From Candidatus Desantisbacteria bacterium CG1_02_38_46 (GTDB lineage: Bacteria > Desantisbacteria > UBA1551 > UBA1559), in the NCBI GenBank assembly GCA_001871015.1, contig MNUO01000005.1, forward strand, positions 1-63,328: a stretch of 63,328 bases of DNA, in the 5' to 3' direction. A program made the position numbers and the translations under genes. How positions within the stretch are numbered: position 1 is the stretch's first letter; every line of letters begins with the position of its first letter. Positions 36,176 to 44,186 of this stretch are shown here, piece by piece. The notes under the pieces are model-generated. The model was not told the DNA's origin, did no database searches, and saw only the letters and a list, made by a program, of their open reading frames with translations.

Positions 36176-36910
36176 ATGGAGCCGAAGCATAAGTCATCGT
36201 CAAGACCTACTCGGCAGCTACAGAACTTCAAAAATATTCCAGTTAAAGACTGGCCTGTTGATGATCGCCCCCGAGAGAAATTGTTGAAATGGGGTGAACA
36301 CACACTTTCTGATGCCGAATTGATAGCGATTCTTATCCGCACCGGTACAAGGGGAATAAGTGCCATTGACCTTGGAAGAAGAATTCTGCAGAAGTTTAAG
36401 ACTTTTCGTCAGATGAGTCATACAGATATTTCTCAGTGGCGGGAAATTGTGGGATTGGGTAATACCAAAATTTGTCAGATAAAAGCAGCAATAGAAATTG
36501 GCAGGAGATTTATTACAGAGGAAAGAAAAAAAGAAGGACCGGTAAAGTCTTCCAGGGAAGTAGCAGATTTAATGATGCCAAGATTAAGGGATTTAAAAAA
36601 GGAAGTATTTAAAATTTTACTCCTTGATGGGCAGAACAATGTGAATAATGTGGTTGAGATGGATGAGGGGACGGTTACTCAGGCTACACCATCAATCCGG
36701 GAGATAATTTCAAGAGCATTGCAAGATTTTGCTGCTGCAATTGTTGCTGTGCACAATCATCCTTCGGGTGATCCGCATCCCAGTGAAGGAGATAAAGAAT
36801 TTACCAGAGAGCTCGTTAGTGCTGGCGAGATTATGCAAATAAAAGTTCTTGACCATATTATAATAGGTGACAACAAGTATTTCAGCTTTGCAGACGAAGG
36901 TCTTTTGTAA
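36176..36910 (+). CDS. radC: RadC/JAMM-family DNA repair-annotated protein
   Basis: The 244-residue protein has the helix-hairpin-helix part (LLKWGEHTLSDAELIAILIR... IVGLGNTKICQIKAAIEIGR) and the JAMM motif AVHNHPSGDPHPSEGD near residues 197-213, the full RadC (UPF0758) pattern. The biochemical role is uncertain; the fold is that of a metalloprotease. It starts at ATG 36176 after aaggaga. A composite R3/R1 element begins 5 bases after its stop. Confidence 0.92.
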   Translation: MEPKHKSSSRPTRQLQNFKNIPVKDWPVDDRPREKLLKWGEHTLSDAELIAILIRTGTRGISAIDLGRRILQKFKTFRQMSHTDISQWREIVGLGNTKICQIKAAIEIGRRFITEERKKEGPVKSSREVADLMMPRLRDLKKEVFKILLLDGQNNVNNVVEMDEGTVTQATPSIREIISRALQDFAAAIVAVHNHPSGDPHPSEGDKEFTRELVSAGEIMQIKVLDHIIIGDNKYFSFADEGLL

Positions 36911-36914
36911 AGAT

Positions 36915-36983
36915 GGTGTCAGGTCTTGACAAATGACAAATATCAGGACTAAAGTCCTGAGTTACATGTCAAGACCTGACACC
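36915..36983. repeat. Composite R3 element with nested R1 hairpin, 69 bp
   Basis: The arms ggtgtcaggtcttgaca and its reverse complement (tgtcaagacctgacacc) enclose aatgacaaat and the hairpin CAGGAC-TAAA-GTCCTG with gagttac. By direct base-by-base reading it is the exact reverse complement of the element at 43217-43285. Confidence 0.93.
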
Positions 36984-37003
36984 AGGAAAAAAGGAGGGTT
37001 AAA

Positions 37004-37150
37004 ATGGCAGAGGGAAGATGTATGAAGTGTAAGAAGCAGGTGGAGATTAAGGACGGAAAGGAATTGGTGATGAAGAACGGAATGAAAGCTATCCAGGGTG
37101 TTTGCCCGGATTGCGGAACAAAGGTTTTTAGAATTTTGGGGAAAAAATAA
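37004..37150 (+). CDS. Small zinc-ribbon protein (DUF5679-like)
   Basis: The 48-residue frame starts at ATG 37004 after AAGGAGG and ends at 37150. The Cys pattern CMKC ... CPDC (positions 6/9 and 34/37) fits a zinc ribbon; the KEL.MKNG motif is as in DUF5679. The role is unknown. It lies between the composite repeat and the frameshifted transporter. Confidence 0.75.
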   Translation: MAEGRCMKCKKQVEIKDGKELVMKNGMKAIQGVCPDCGTKVFRILGKK

Positions 37151-37165
37151 ATAATATAGGGGGTT

Positions 37166-38390
37166 ATGGAAAACAATAAATTTTTCAGGAGGAACTTTAC
37201 TCTTAATATTCTTTGGGAGGCGACCTGGGGTCTGGGTTCAGGATTTGTTGTTCCTGCGACTATTCTTGTTATTTTCCTTACTCATTTTACTTCTTCAAAA
37301 ATGGTCATAGGATTACTTTTTACTATTCCTGTAATAAGTAGTGCAATTGCTCCCATTTTTTCTGCTTATTACTGGTCGCCTCACCCTTAAGAAAAAGATA
37401 TTACTATATTTGCATTTGGCCTATCTCGCTTGTTGGCTGGCGCTTGCAATATTTGCTTTCTTTTCTGCAAGGCTTAATCCGAGGTATGCACTTTTTATAT
37501 TTTTCTTTTTTTATGGATTGTCGAGTTTCATTATTGGAATAATTATTCCTCCATACTTTGATTATATTGGGAAAGTAATACCCAGGAATCGCGGAATTTA
37601 TTTTGGCATTGCTTTATCATCCAGCGCTGGATTGGCTATCATCGGTGCTTTGTTAGCGAGTCGAGCCCTCGATAATTTTTCATTTCCAGCCAGCTACGCA
37701 GTGTGCTTCTCAGCTTCTTTCTTAATACAATTTTTATCATTAATATTTTTTATTTTTAACGTTGAACATGATAATTCAGCGGGTTCATCGTTAACTGATG
37801 CGAGATTTAAATTTAGCAGTTATCTGCATACTCTTTTTAGGATTTTAAAAGAAGATAAAAGTTATTTTAATTTACTCCTTGTGCAAATAATTATTAGCTT
37901 TGGAGCAATGTCTTATTCTTTTTATACAGTATATGCAAACTCCATATTAAGTCTTAGTGGTAATCTTTTGGGGCGCCTGACAATCATGCTTGTCCTGGGA
38001 CAAGTTGTTGCCGGCATTATTCTTGGAGTTGTAGGTGATATTCAAGGACACCGCTTTTCTTTGGGTATTGCAATTCTGTGTGGGATTGGTTCAGCAATCA
38101 TAGCAATTTTTGGAAGATCAATTGGTTCCTTCCAGGCAATTTTCTTTCTTGCAGGTATTTCATTAACATCAAGCTATATTGAAATCACTAATTTAACATT
38201 AGAGGTGGCAACTATTGATGAGAGGTCTTCATATGCTGCATTGAATTCAACCCTTGTAGGACCTTTTGCTGCAATTGCTCCGTTGTTAGGAGGAATTCTT
38301 ATTTGCAATATTTCCTACACTTTCGTATTTGGACTTACTGCAGTCGTGCTGATTATAGGTTTCCTGATGGTGTTGTTTTTAAAGTGGTAA
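37166..38390 (+). pseudogene. MFS transporter broken by a frameshift near 37376
   Basis: Frame one (37166-37390, 74 residues) begins a transporter and ends in the wrong register (SAYYWSPHP). The correct continuation is in the next frame from about 37376 (RLTLKKKILLYLHLAYLACW), running to 38390. The two parts join if one base around 37376 is dropped, giving about 408 residues with 12 hydrophobic segments. The region downstream (37400-38390) keeps normal coding character, so the shift is recent or is a sequence error. Substrate unknown. A related-looking intact MFS gene is at 50474. Confidence 0.8.
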
Positions 38391-38400
38391 AAGGATAAAA

Positions 38401-40203
38401 ATGGAGAAAAAAAGAAAAATTTTGATTGCTATTTCTGTTATTTGCTCGAGCTGCATTGCAGCATATTTAATTTATAATTTAGCTGGTGGTGGTCCCCGTG
38501 CATATCTGAGAAAAGCAGATGCACTGCTGAAGGAAAAGCGATACGAGGAAGCAATCAATTTCTATAACCTCGCCCTGGAGAAAAAACCTAAATTTCCTGA
38601 AGCTCTTATTGGTATAGGGTCTGCCATTGATGCTATTGGCAGGCCCAGGGAAGCAATTAATTACTTTGATGAAGCAATCGAGATTAATCCAGGACTTGCA
38701 AAAGCGTGGAATTATAAAGGAAGTGCTCTGTACAGTCTTGGAAAATTGAATGAATCACTCCAGTGTTATGAAGAGGCATTGCGAATTGACCCTAAATATG
38801 GCAGCCCATGGGCAAACAAGGCTTCAATTCTAAGGGTACTTAAAAAATATGATGAGGCAAAAATATGTCTTGACAATTATATCAGACTTAAGGCAAATAG
38901 ACTGAAATTTGAAATTACCGTACTATCAATAGAAGAAACCATTAAAAGAATTTCGCCCTTAATTGAAAGGGTGACAGGACTTCATTACAAAAAAGAGGTG
39001 AAGGTTAAATTTATTGCTCCTCACGAGATGGAGGAACTTGCAAAAAGAGATTTGCTCAGGCAATCACTGTCCGAACTCTATTCTGCTGTTATTTTCACAA
39101 GATATGATGTTACGGACAAAATTCTTTATATTGTGCCGGATAATTTCCAGATGGATATTGTATTGTTGAAGATTGGCAAATCAAGAATTAAGCCACTTTT
39201 AGATTTGCTGGTGGGGCATGAATTGGTGCACGCCCTTCAAGACCAGCACTTCAATATTGGAACAAAAATGCTGACAATTAAGGATGTTGAGGAAAAACAA
39301 ATTTTTGATTGTATAATGGAGGGACATGCAGTTTCTACAATTGAGCAGGTTTCAGAGAAGATGGGGCTGAGTAAGGACATCGCTAGATTGAGTGCAAGGG
39401 TTTCAGCAGGAGATTTTCGTGAGAACTCTCCATTTGATAGGATGGCAACACAATATGTCACTTCTTTGTTCAACCAGACTTATTTAAAAGGTGCAGCGTT
39501 TGTCAGATTTATTCATGCAAAAGAGGGCAACCAGGGCATTGCGAGGTTGTTCAACAATCTTCCAAAAAAGTTGTCCATCGTAGTGCGGCCGCAGACTTAT
39601 TACGAGAAACTTCCAAAGGAAATAGATTATTCAAAGGTGTTTGGTGTAATTGAAAATGTAATACCGGATACAGGCTGGCAGAAACATGGTATGCCACTGC
39701 AGGAAATTTCACTCAGGAGTGGACTGTCAGCATGGGTATCTTCAAAGAAACTTGAAGAAGCTCTTGCCGGTTTTGAAGAGGGTTTTCTGCTCACATTTAT
39801 GAAGGGAGGGGAATCATTAATTTCCGCAGCGATTATCAGGTTTGGGAGCAATAAAGAAACAGATAATTTTTTTGAAGTTAATAATGGATCAGTGAAGAGC
39901 CAGTGGAATATGATTAAAAGGTCCCCGGGCATGAGTATTACAATCCTGCAGAACAAAAAATTTTCAATACTTCTGGCAAGAAAAGCAATTATAAAAGAAG
40001 CTGAGATTATGCGGTCTTCCGGCCAGAAAATGCACACATTGAATATTATTGCGGCATTTGAAAATTTTATCATTGATATTTCTTTCATAAACTGCAAAAT
40101 TGACGAAGCGGGTACCCACGAAGTGGGTGCAAAGAAAGTTATTTCCAGGATTTTAGAAAAATTAAATCAGGAATTAAAGGAGAAAAAAGGTATCAGGTCT
40201 TGA
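38401..40203 (+). CDS. TPR-containing zinc metallopeptidase-like protein
   Basis: The 600-residue protein has one N-terminal membrane helix or signal (about 8-27), a TPR block (33-165), and then a domain with HELVHALQDQHF: H273, E274 and H277 of an HExxH motif and E308 (MEGHA) as a possible third ligand, as in gluzincins. The remaining 290 residues are not recognised. It is probably a membrane-anchored peptidase facing the periplasm. The last residues (THEVGAKK, near residue 573; IRS at the end) are coded partly by repeat DNA. The stop codon lies in an R3 repeat. Confidence 0.72.
   Translation: MEKKRKILIAISVICSSCIAAYLIYNLAGGGPRAYLRKADALLKEKRYEEAINFYNLALEKKPKFPEALIGIGSAIDAIGRPREAINYFDEAIEINPGLAKAWNYKGSALYSLGKLNESLQCYEEALRIDPKYGSPWANKASILRVLKKYDEAKICLDNYIRLKANRLKFEITVLSIEETIKRISPLIERVTGLHYKKEVKVKFIAPHEMEELAKRDLLRQSLSELYSAVIFTRYDVTDKILYIVPDNFQMDIVLLKIGKSRIKPLLDLLVGHELVHALQDQHFNIGTKMLTIKDVEEKQIFDCIMEGHAVSTIEQVSEKMGLSKDIARLSARVSAGDFRENSPFDRMATQYVTSLFNQTYLKGAAFVRFIHAKEGNQGIARLFNNLPKKLSIVVRPQTYYEKLPKEIDYSKVFGVIENVIPDTGWQKHGMPLQEISLRSGLSAWVSSKKLEEALAGFEEGFLLTFMKGGESLISAAIIRFGSNKETDNFFEVNNGSVKSQWNMIKRSPGMSITILQNKKFSILLARKAIIKEAEIMRSSGQKMHTLNIIAAFENFIIDISFINCKIDEAGTHEVGAKKVISRILEKLNQELKEKKGIRS
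40111..40130. repeat. R6 palindrome in the 3' end of the metallopeptidase gene
   Basis: ggtACCCAC-GAA-GTGGGTgc forms a 6-bp stem with a 3-base loop. It encodes THEVGA in the C-terminal part of the protein. Similar palindromes at 12335 and 52468 have different but matched stems. Confidence 0.75.
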
Positions 40204-40223
40204 ATTGTGACAAGACCTGGCAC
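40189..40223. repeat. R3 palindrome
   Basis: ggtatcaggtcttgaattgtg followed by acaagacctggcac is an imperfect inverted repeat (GTCTTG ... CAAGAC in the middle). It covers the stop codon of the metallopeptidase gene (TGA 40201) and precedes folB. Confidence 0.8.
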
Positions 40224-40236
40224 ATGGAGAATTGGC

Positions 40237-40635
40237 ATGAAAAGAGATAAAATTATTTTGAAGGGAATGACTTTTTATGGTTATCATGGCGTATCCAAAG
40301 CGGAGAGAAAAACAGGTCAGAGATTCTACATGGACATAGAGATGACCCTGGATTTGGGAGAGGCAGGCAAGACAGATAAATTATCAAAGACTATTGACTA
40401 CACGCAGGTTTACTCTCTTATAAAAGAAATACAATCTAAGAAGAAATATCATCTTATGGAATCACTGGCTGAGGATATTGCAAATGCTGCACTTGATAAG
40501 TTTGACAGATTAAACGAAGTTACTGTAAAAGTAAGGAAGCCCCACGCGCCAATTGGGGGGTTGATGGAATATGTAGAAGTGGAGATTAATAGATTGAAAA
40601 AGCAGCAAGAACCGTGGCGCTCGAGAGTGAGATAA
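40237..40635 (+). CDS. folB: Dihydroneopterin aldolase
   Basis: FolB splits dihydroneopterin in folate synthesis. I start at ATG 40237 (MKRDKIILKGMTFYGYHGVSK), which matches the family N-terminus; the frame extends back to 40207 inside the repeat. The 132-residue protein has GMTFYGYHGV, the conserved Glu in YHLMESLAEDIA (near 79), and RKPHAPIGG near the C-terminus. It opens a one-carbon/folate run with fhs, fchA and folD. Confidence 0.93.
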   Translation: MKRDKIILKGMTFYGYHGVSKAERKTGQRFYMDIEMTLDLGEAGKTDKLSKTIDYTQVYSLIKEIQSKKKYHLMESLAEDIANAALDKFDRLNEVTVKVRKPHAPIGGLMEYVEVEINRLKKQQEPWRSRVR

Positions 40636-40642
40636 AATACCG

Positions 40643-40665
40643 TGTAGTGGTCGAGCTTGCTCGAC
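40643..40665. repeat. R2 hairpin, single copy before fhs
   Basis: tgtagtggtcgagcttgctc + gac folds as GTCGAG-CTTG-CTCGAC. It lies between folB and fhs, 8 bases before the fhs ribosome site. Confidence 0.88.
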
Positions 40666-40681
40666 ATACAGAGGAGGCAAG

Positions 40682-42376
40682 GTGCTAAGTGATCTGGAAA
40701 TAGCCCAAAGGGCAAAGATGAAACCGGTGTTGGAGATTGCAAGAGATATTGGAATTGAGGAAGATGAGCTGGAATTGTATGGCAAGTACAAAGCAAAGGT
40801 AACGCTTGAAATCTTGAAAAGATTGGAGAGTAAACCTCAGGGCAAGTATATTGATGTGACTGCGATTACTCCAACTCCTTTGGGAGAGGGGAAAACTGTC
40901 ACAACGATTGGTCTGTCTCAGGGTTTGAATAAAATTGGTAAGAAAGTTATTACGACCATCAGACAGCCATCTCTGGGTCCTGTTTTCGGGATAAAAGGAG
41001 GGGCAGCAGGAGGTGGCTATTCCCAGGTTCTGCCAATGGAGGATTTTAACCTTCATCTAACAGGCGATACTCATGCAGTAAGCCTTGCACACAATCTCTG
41101 TGCTGCATTTCTCGACAACTCAGTTTTAAAAGGCAACAAGTTAAATATTGACCCATTAAGTATCACATGGCGGCGCATCATTGATGTGAGCGACAGGTTC
41201 TTAAGAAACATTATCGTAGGGCTGGGTGGGAAAGAAGATGGATTTCCCAGACAAACAGGATTTGATATTTCAGTTTCATCAGAGGTAATGGCTATACTTG
41301 CTCTCACTACAGATTTGTTCGATATGCGCAAACGCCTTGGTAGAATTTTACTTGCTGCAACATATGATGGCAAGCCAGTAACTGCTGAAGATATCCAGGT
41401 TGCGGGTTCCATGGCTGTGTTAATGAAAGATGCAATTAAGCCCAATCTTTTGCAGACAACAGAGAATACACCCTGTTTTGTTCATGCAGGTCCATTTGCG
41501 AATATAGCTCATGGTAATTCATCAATAATTGCAGACAGGGTTGGGCTTAAACTTGCAGATTATGTCGTTACTGAAAGCGGTTTTGGTGCAGATTGTGGTA
41601 TGGAAAAGTTTATGAATATCAAATGCCGGTATAGCGGACTTATACCAAACTGTGTAGTAATAGTTTGCACAGTGCGGGCACTGAAGATGCACAGTGGCAA
41701 ATTTCAAGTTATTGCAGGTCGTCCCTTAGATGAAGGATTGGTTAAAGAGAATTTGCAGGTGCTTGATGAAGGAATCTGTAACCTGCAGAGGCAGATTGAA
41801 AATGCAAAATTATTTGGTGTGCCGGTTGTCGTGGCAATAAATAAATTCACCACAGATACAGACAAAGAAATTGAGTTAATCCACAAACGTGCTCTTGAGT
41901 CTGGTGCTGAGGATGCAGTTTTGAGCGAAGTTTGGGAAAAGGGTGGGGAAGGTGGGAAAGAACTTGCAAAAGCAGTTGTAAAGGCATGCGAAAAACACTC
42001 TAAGTTCCAATTCCTTTATCCGCTTGATATTTCCATCAAAGAGAAAATTGAAGCAATAGCCACTAAAATCTACGCAGCCGAAGGTGTTTCTTACGCACCG
42101 CTTGCAGAAGAAAAAATAAAACTCTACACGAAATTTGGTTTTGACAAATTTCCAATATGTATGGCGAAGACTCATCTTTCACTTTCACATGAGCCTTCAT
42201 GGAAAGGCGTGCCGAAGGATTACATCCTTCCAGTCAGGGATATCCGGGCATCAATTGGTGCAGGATTTTTATACCCATTGTGTGGAGAAATGCGCACAAT
42301 GCCAGGACTTCCAACAACTCCAGCAGGTACAAAAGTAGATATTGATAAAGACGGAAAAGTAGTCGGGCTGTTCTAA
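40682..42376 (+). CDS. fhs: Formate-tetrahydrofolate ligase
   Basis: Fhs activates formate with ATP to 10-formyl-THF, the entry of the methyl branch of the Wood-Ljungdahl pathway, and also serves purine synthesis. The 564-residue protein has TPLGEGKTVTTIGLSQGL near 63, the KGGAAGGGYSQVLPMEDFNLH core near 105, and a normal C-terminus (RTMPGLPTTPAGTKVDI). It starts at GTG 40682 after gaggaggcaa. With fchA and folD it forms a complete route from formate to methylene-THF. Confidence 0.97.
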   Translation: MLSDLEIAQRAKMKPVLEIARDIGIEEDELELYGKYKAKVTLEILKRLESKPQGKYIDVTAITPTPLGEGKTVTTIGLSQGLNKIGKKVITTIRQPSLGPVFGIKGGAAGGGYSQVLPMEDFNLHLTGDTHAVSLAHNLCAAFLDNSVLKGNKLNIDPLSITWRRIIDVSDRFLRNIIVGLGGKEDGFPRQTGFDISVSSEVMAILALTTDLFDMRKRLGRILLAATYDGKPVTAEDIQVAGSMAVLMKDAIKPNLLQTTENTPCFVHAGPFANIAHGNSSIIADRVGLKLADYVVTESGFGADCGMEKFMNIKCRYSGLIPNCVVIVCTVRALKMHSGKFQVIAGRPLDEGLVKENLQVLDEGICNLQRQIENAKLFGVPVVVAINKFTTDTDKEIELIHKRALESGAEDAVLSEVWEKGGEGGKELAKAVVKACEKHSKFQFLYPLDISIKEKIEAIATKIYAAEGVSYAPLAEEKIKLYTKFGFDKFPICMAKTHLSLSHEPSWKGVPKDYILPVRDIRASIGAGFLYPLCGEMRTMPGLPTTPAGTKVDIDKDGKVVGLF

Positions 42377-42382
42377 TTGTAC

Positions 42383-42578
42383 TGTAGTGGTCGAGTTTAC
42401 TCGACTTGTAGTGGTCGAGATTGTTCGACAATTGTAGTGGTCGAGTTTACTCGACTTGTAGTGGTCGAGTTTACTCGACTTGTAGTGGTCGAGCTTGTTC
42501 GACAATTGTAGTGGTCGAGTTTACTCGACTTGTAGTGGTCGAGTTTACTCGACTTGTAGTGGTCGAGTTTACTCGACT
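42383..42578. repeat. R2 array of 8 hairpin units (24 or 26 bp)
   Basis: Eight head-to-tail units begin with tgtagtggtcgag and end ctcgact (24 bp) or ttcgacaat (26 bp; units 2 and 5). Six units are the GTCGAG-TTTA-CTCGAC form; two have GTCGAG-(ATTG or CTTG)-TTCGAC with one G-T pair. The unit lengths add up to the 196 bases seen, with no spacers. A partial ninth unit, tgtagaggtg, supplies the fchA ribosome site. Confidence 0.95.
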
Positions 42579-42591
42579 TGTAGAGGTGAAA

Positions 42592-43215
42592 ATGTTGTAT
42601 ATTGAAAGTTCAATTAAAAAGTATCTGGAAGATTTATCAGCAAAATTGCCAGCTCCTGGAGGCGGGAGTGTCGCAGCTCTCGTTGGAGCGCTGGCTGCAG
42701 GCTTGGGTTCAATGGTGTGCAACTTTACCATCGGGAATGAAAAATTTGCATCACAAGAAGAAACTAAAGGAGTGTTGTCGATGGTAGCAGGGTTACAGGA
42801 AGAATTATGTAAATTGGTGGATGAAGATACAAAGGTTTATGGAAAAGTAAATCTTGCATACAGGTTACCTAAGAATACTGAAGAAGAAAAAGTTCGTCGT
42901 GCTCTCGCAATTCAGAAAGCATTGAAGCAAGCAATCCCTGTGCCGATGCGGATTGCTCAGGTTTCTTATCAATTGTTGGAAACTTCACTCCAATTGTTAG
43001 AAATTGGCAATCCAATGTTGATTACTGATACAGGGATGGTAGCAATTCTGGCGTATGCAGCACTTGAAAGTGCGCGTTTGAATGTTGAGATTAACCTGTC
43101 CAGTATAACAGATGAAGAATTTGTTAAGCAAAAGCGAGCAGTATTAAATCCTTTGATGGAAAAGGGCAAAGCAATAAAGGATGAAGTAGTAAAGAAGGTA
43201 GAAGAAAAAATATAA
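42592..43215 (+). CDS. fchA: Formimidoyl-THF cyclodeaminase
   Basis: The 207-residue protein matches the cyclodeaminase domain (FTCD_C): LSAKLPAPGGGSVAALVGALAAGLGSMV, then a four-helix core. The enzyme converts 5-formimino-THF to 5,10-methenyl-THF and ammonia. I start at ATG 42592; the open frame runs back to 42421 through the R2 array, which would add a nonsense string of repeats (EFTRLVV units). It is followed by the composite repeat and folD. Confidence 0.92.
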   Translation: MLYIESSIKKYLEDLSAKLPAPGGGSVAALVGALAAGLGSMVCNFTIGNEKFASQEETKGVLSMVAGLQEELCKLVDEDTKVYGKVNLAYRLPKNTEEEKVRRALAIQKALKQAIPVPMRIAQVSYQLLETSLQLLEIGNPMLITDTGMVAILAYAALESARLNVEINLSSITDEEFVKQKRAVLNPLMEKGKAIKDEVVKKVEEKI

Positions 43216-43216
43216 T

Positions 43217-43285
43217 GGTGTCAGGTCTTGACATGTAACTCAGGACTTTAGTCCTGATATTTGTCATTTGTCAAGACCTGACACC
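43217..43285. repeat. Composite R3 element with nested R1 hairpin, 69 bp (inverted copy)
   Basis: The reverse complement of 36915-36983 base for base: R3 arms around gtaactcaggactttagtc + ctgatat and aaatgacaaat. It fills the gap between fchA and folD, ending 16 bases before the folD start. Confidence 0.93.
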
Positions 43286-43301
43286 AGATTGGGAGGGTAG
43301 A

Positions 43302-44162
43302 ATGGCTGCACAGTTATTGGACGGAAATGTTGTTGCACAGGGGATTAAGGATGCTGTTGCAAAGGAGATTGAGGCATTGAAAGCAAGAGGAATCACACCT
43401 AACCTTGCAGCAGTGCAAGTTGGAGACAATCCTGAATCAAAAATGTATATAGGTATGCAGAAGAAGAATTGTGAGTCAATGGGAATAACTTATAATCTGC
43501 GTCCACTGCCAACAGACACAGCTGAATCAGGATTAATTCAGTATATTGAAAAGTTGAATGAAGATAAAAATGTTAATGGCATTATTCTTCAGATGCCTTT
43601 ACCTCAGGGAATTAACCCTCGCAATATTCAAAGGGTTATATCGCCGCGCAAGGATATAGAAGGTGTTAATCCTGCCAATATGGGAATGCTTTTCTATGGG
43701 AGTCAAAAAATAGGTCCCTGCACAGCCCTGTCAGTTATGGAATTATTAAAATCAACCGGAGAAAATCTTAAAGGCAGGGAAGCTGTTGTGGTAGGACACA
43801 GCGAGATTGTAGGAAAACCAGTTGCAATACTGCTTCTTCAATGGCTTATGGATTCTCCCACTGTAACGGTTTGTCATATTGCTACCAGAGACCTTGAACT
43901 TCATGTCCGAAGAGCTGATATTCTCATTTCTGCAGTTGGGAAACCCGGTTTGATAAAAAGTGAATGGATAAAAGAAGGTTCGATAATTGTTTTGGTCGGA
44001 ATAAAGAGAATGCCTGATGGAACTGCTCATGGCGATGTTGATTTTGAACAAGCCTCAGCAAAGGCTTCATGGATTACACCTGTGAAGGGTGGCGTTGGAC
44101 CTGTGACTACCGCGATTCTTTTAAGGAACACGCTTGAAGTTACAAAACGACAGTTGGAATAG
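43302..44162 (+). CDS. folD: Methylene-THF dehydrogenase/methenyl-THF cyclohydrolase
   Basis: FolD interconverts 10-formyl-, methenyl- and methylene-THF. The 286-residue protein has the catalytic lysine (SKMYIGMQKKNCESMGI near 46-60), LQMPLPQGIN near 91, and the NADP site VVGHSEIVGKPVAILL near 162. It completes the fhs-fchA-folD set. The R3 element fills the upstream gap, and a ribosome site (gggaggg) is in place. Confidence 0.95.
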   Translation: MAAQLLDGNVVAQGIKDAVAKEIEALKARGITPNLAAVQVGDNPESKMYIGMQKKNCESMGITYNLRPLPTDTAESGLIQYIEKLNEDKNVNGIILQMPLPQGINPRNIQRVISPRKDIEGVNPANMGMLFYGSQKIGPCTALSVMELLKSTGENLKGREAVVVGHSEIVGKPVAILLLQWLMDSPTVTVCHIATRDLELHVRRADILISAVGKPGLIKSEWIKEGSIIVLVGIKRMPDGTAHGDVDFEQASAKASWITPVKGGVGPVTTAILLRNTLEVTKRQLE

Positions 44163-44186
44163 TGACAGCCCCTTAGGAGGAAGATA

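Noticed and set aside
42383-42578. CRISPR array
   Set aside because: The units are tandem without unique spacers between them, and no cas genes are near.
42421-42591. N-terminal extension of FchA through the R2 array
   Set aside because: The open frame translates repeats only and the family start matches ATG 42592 with its ribosome site.
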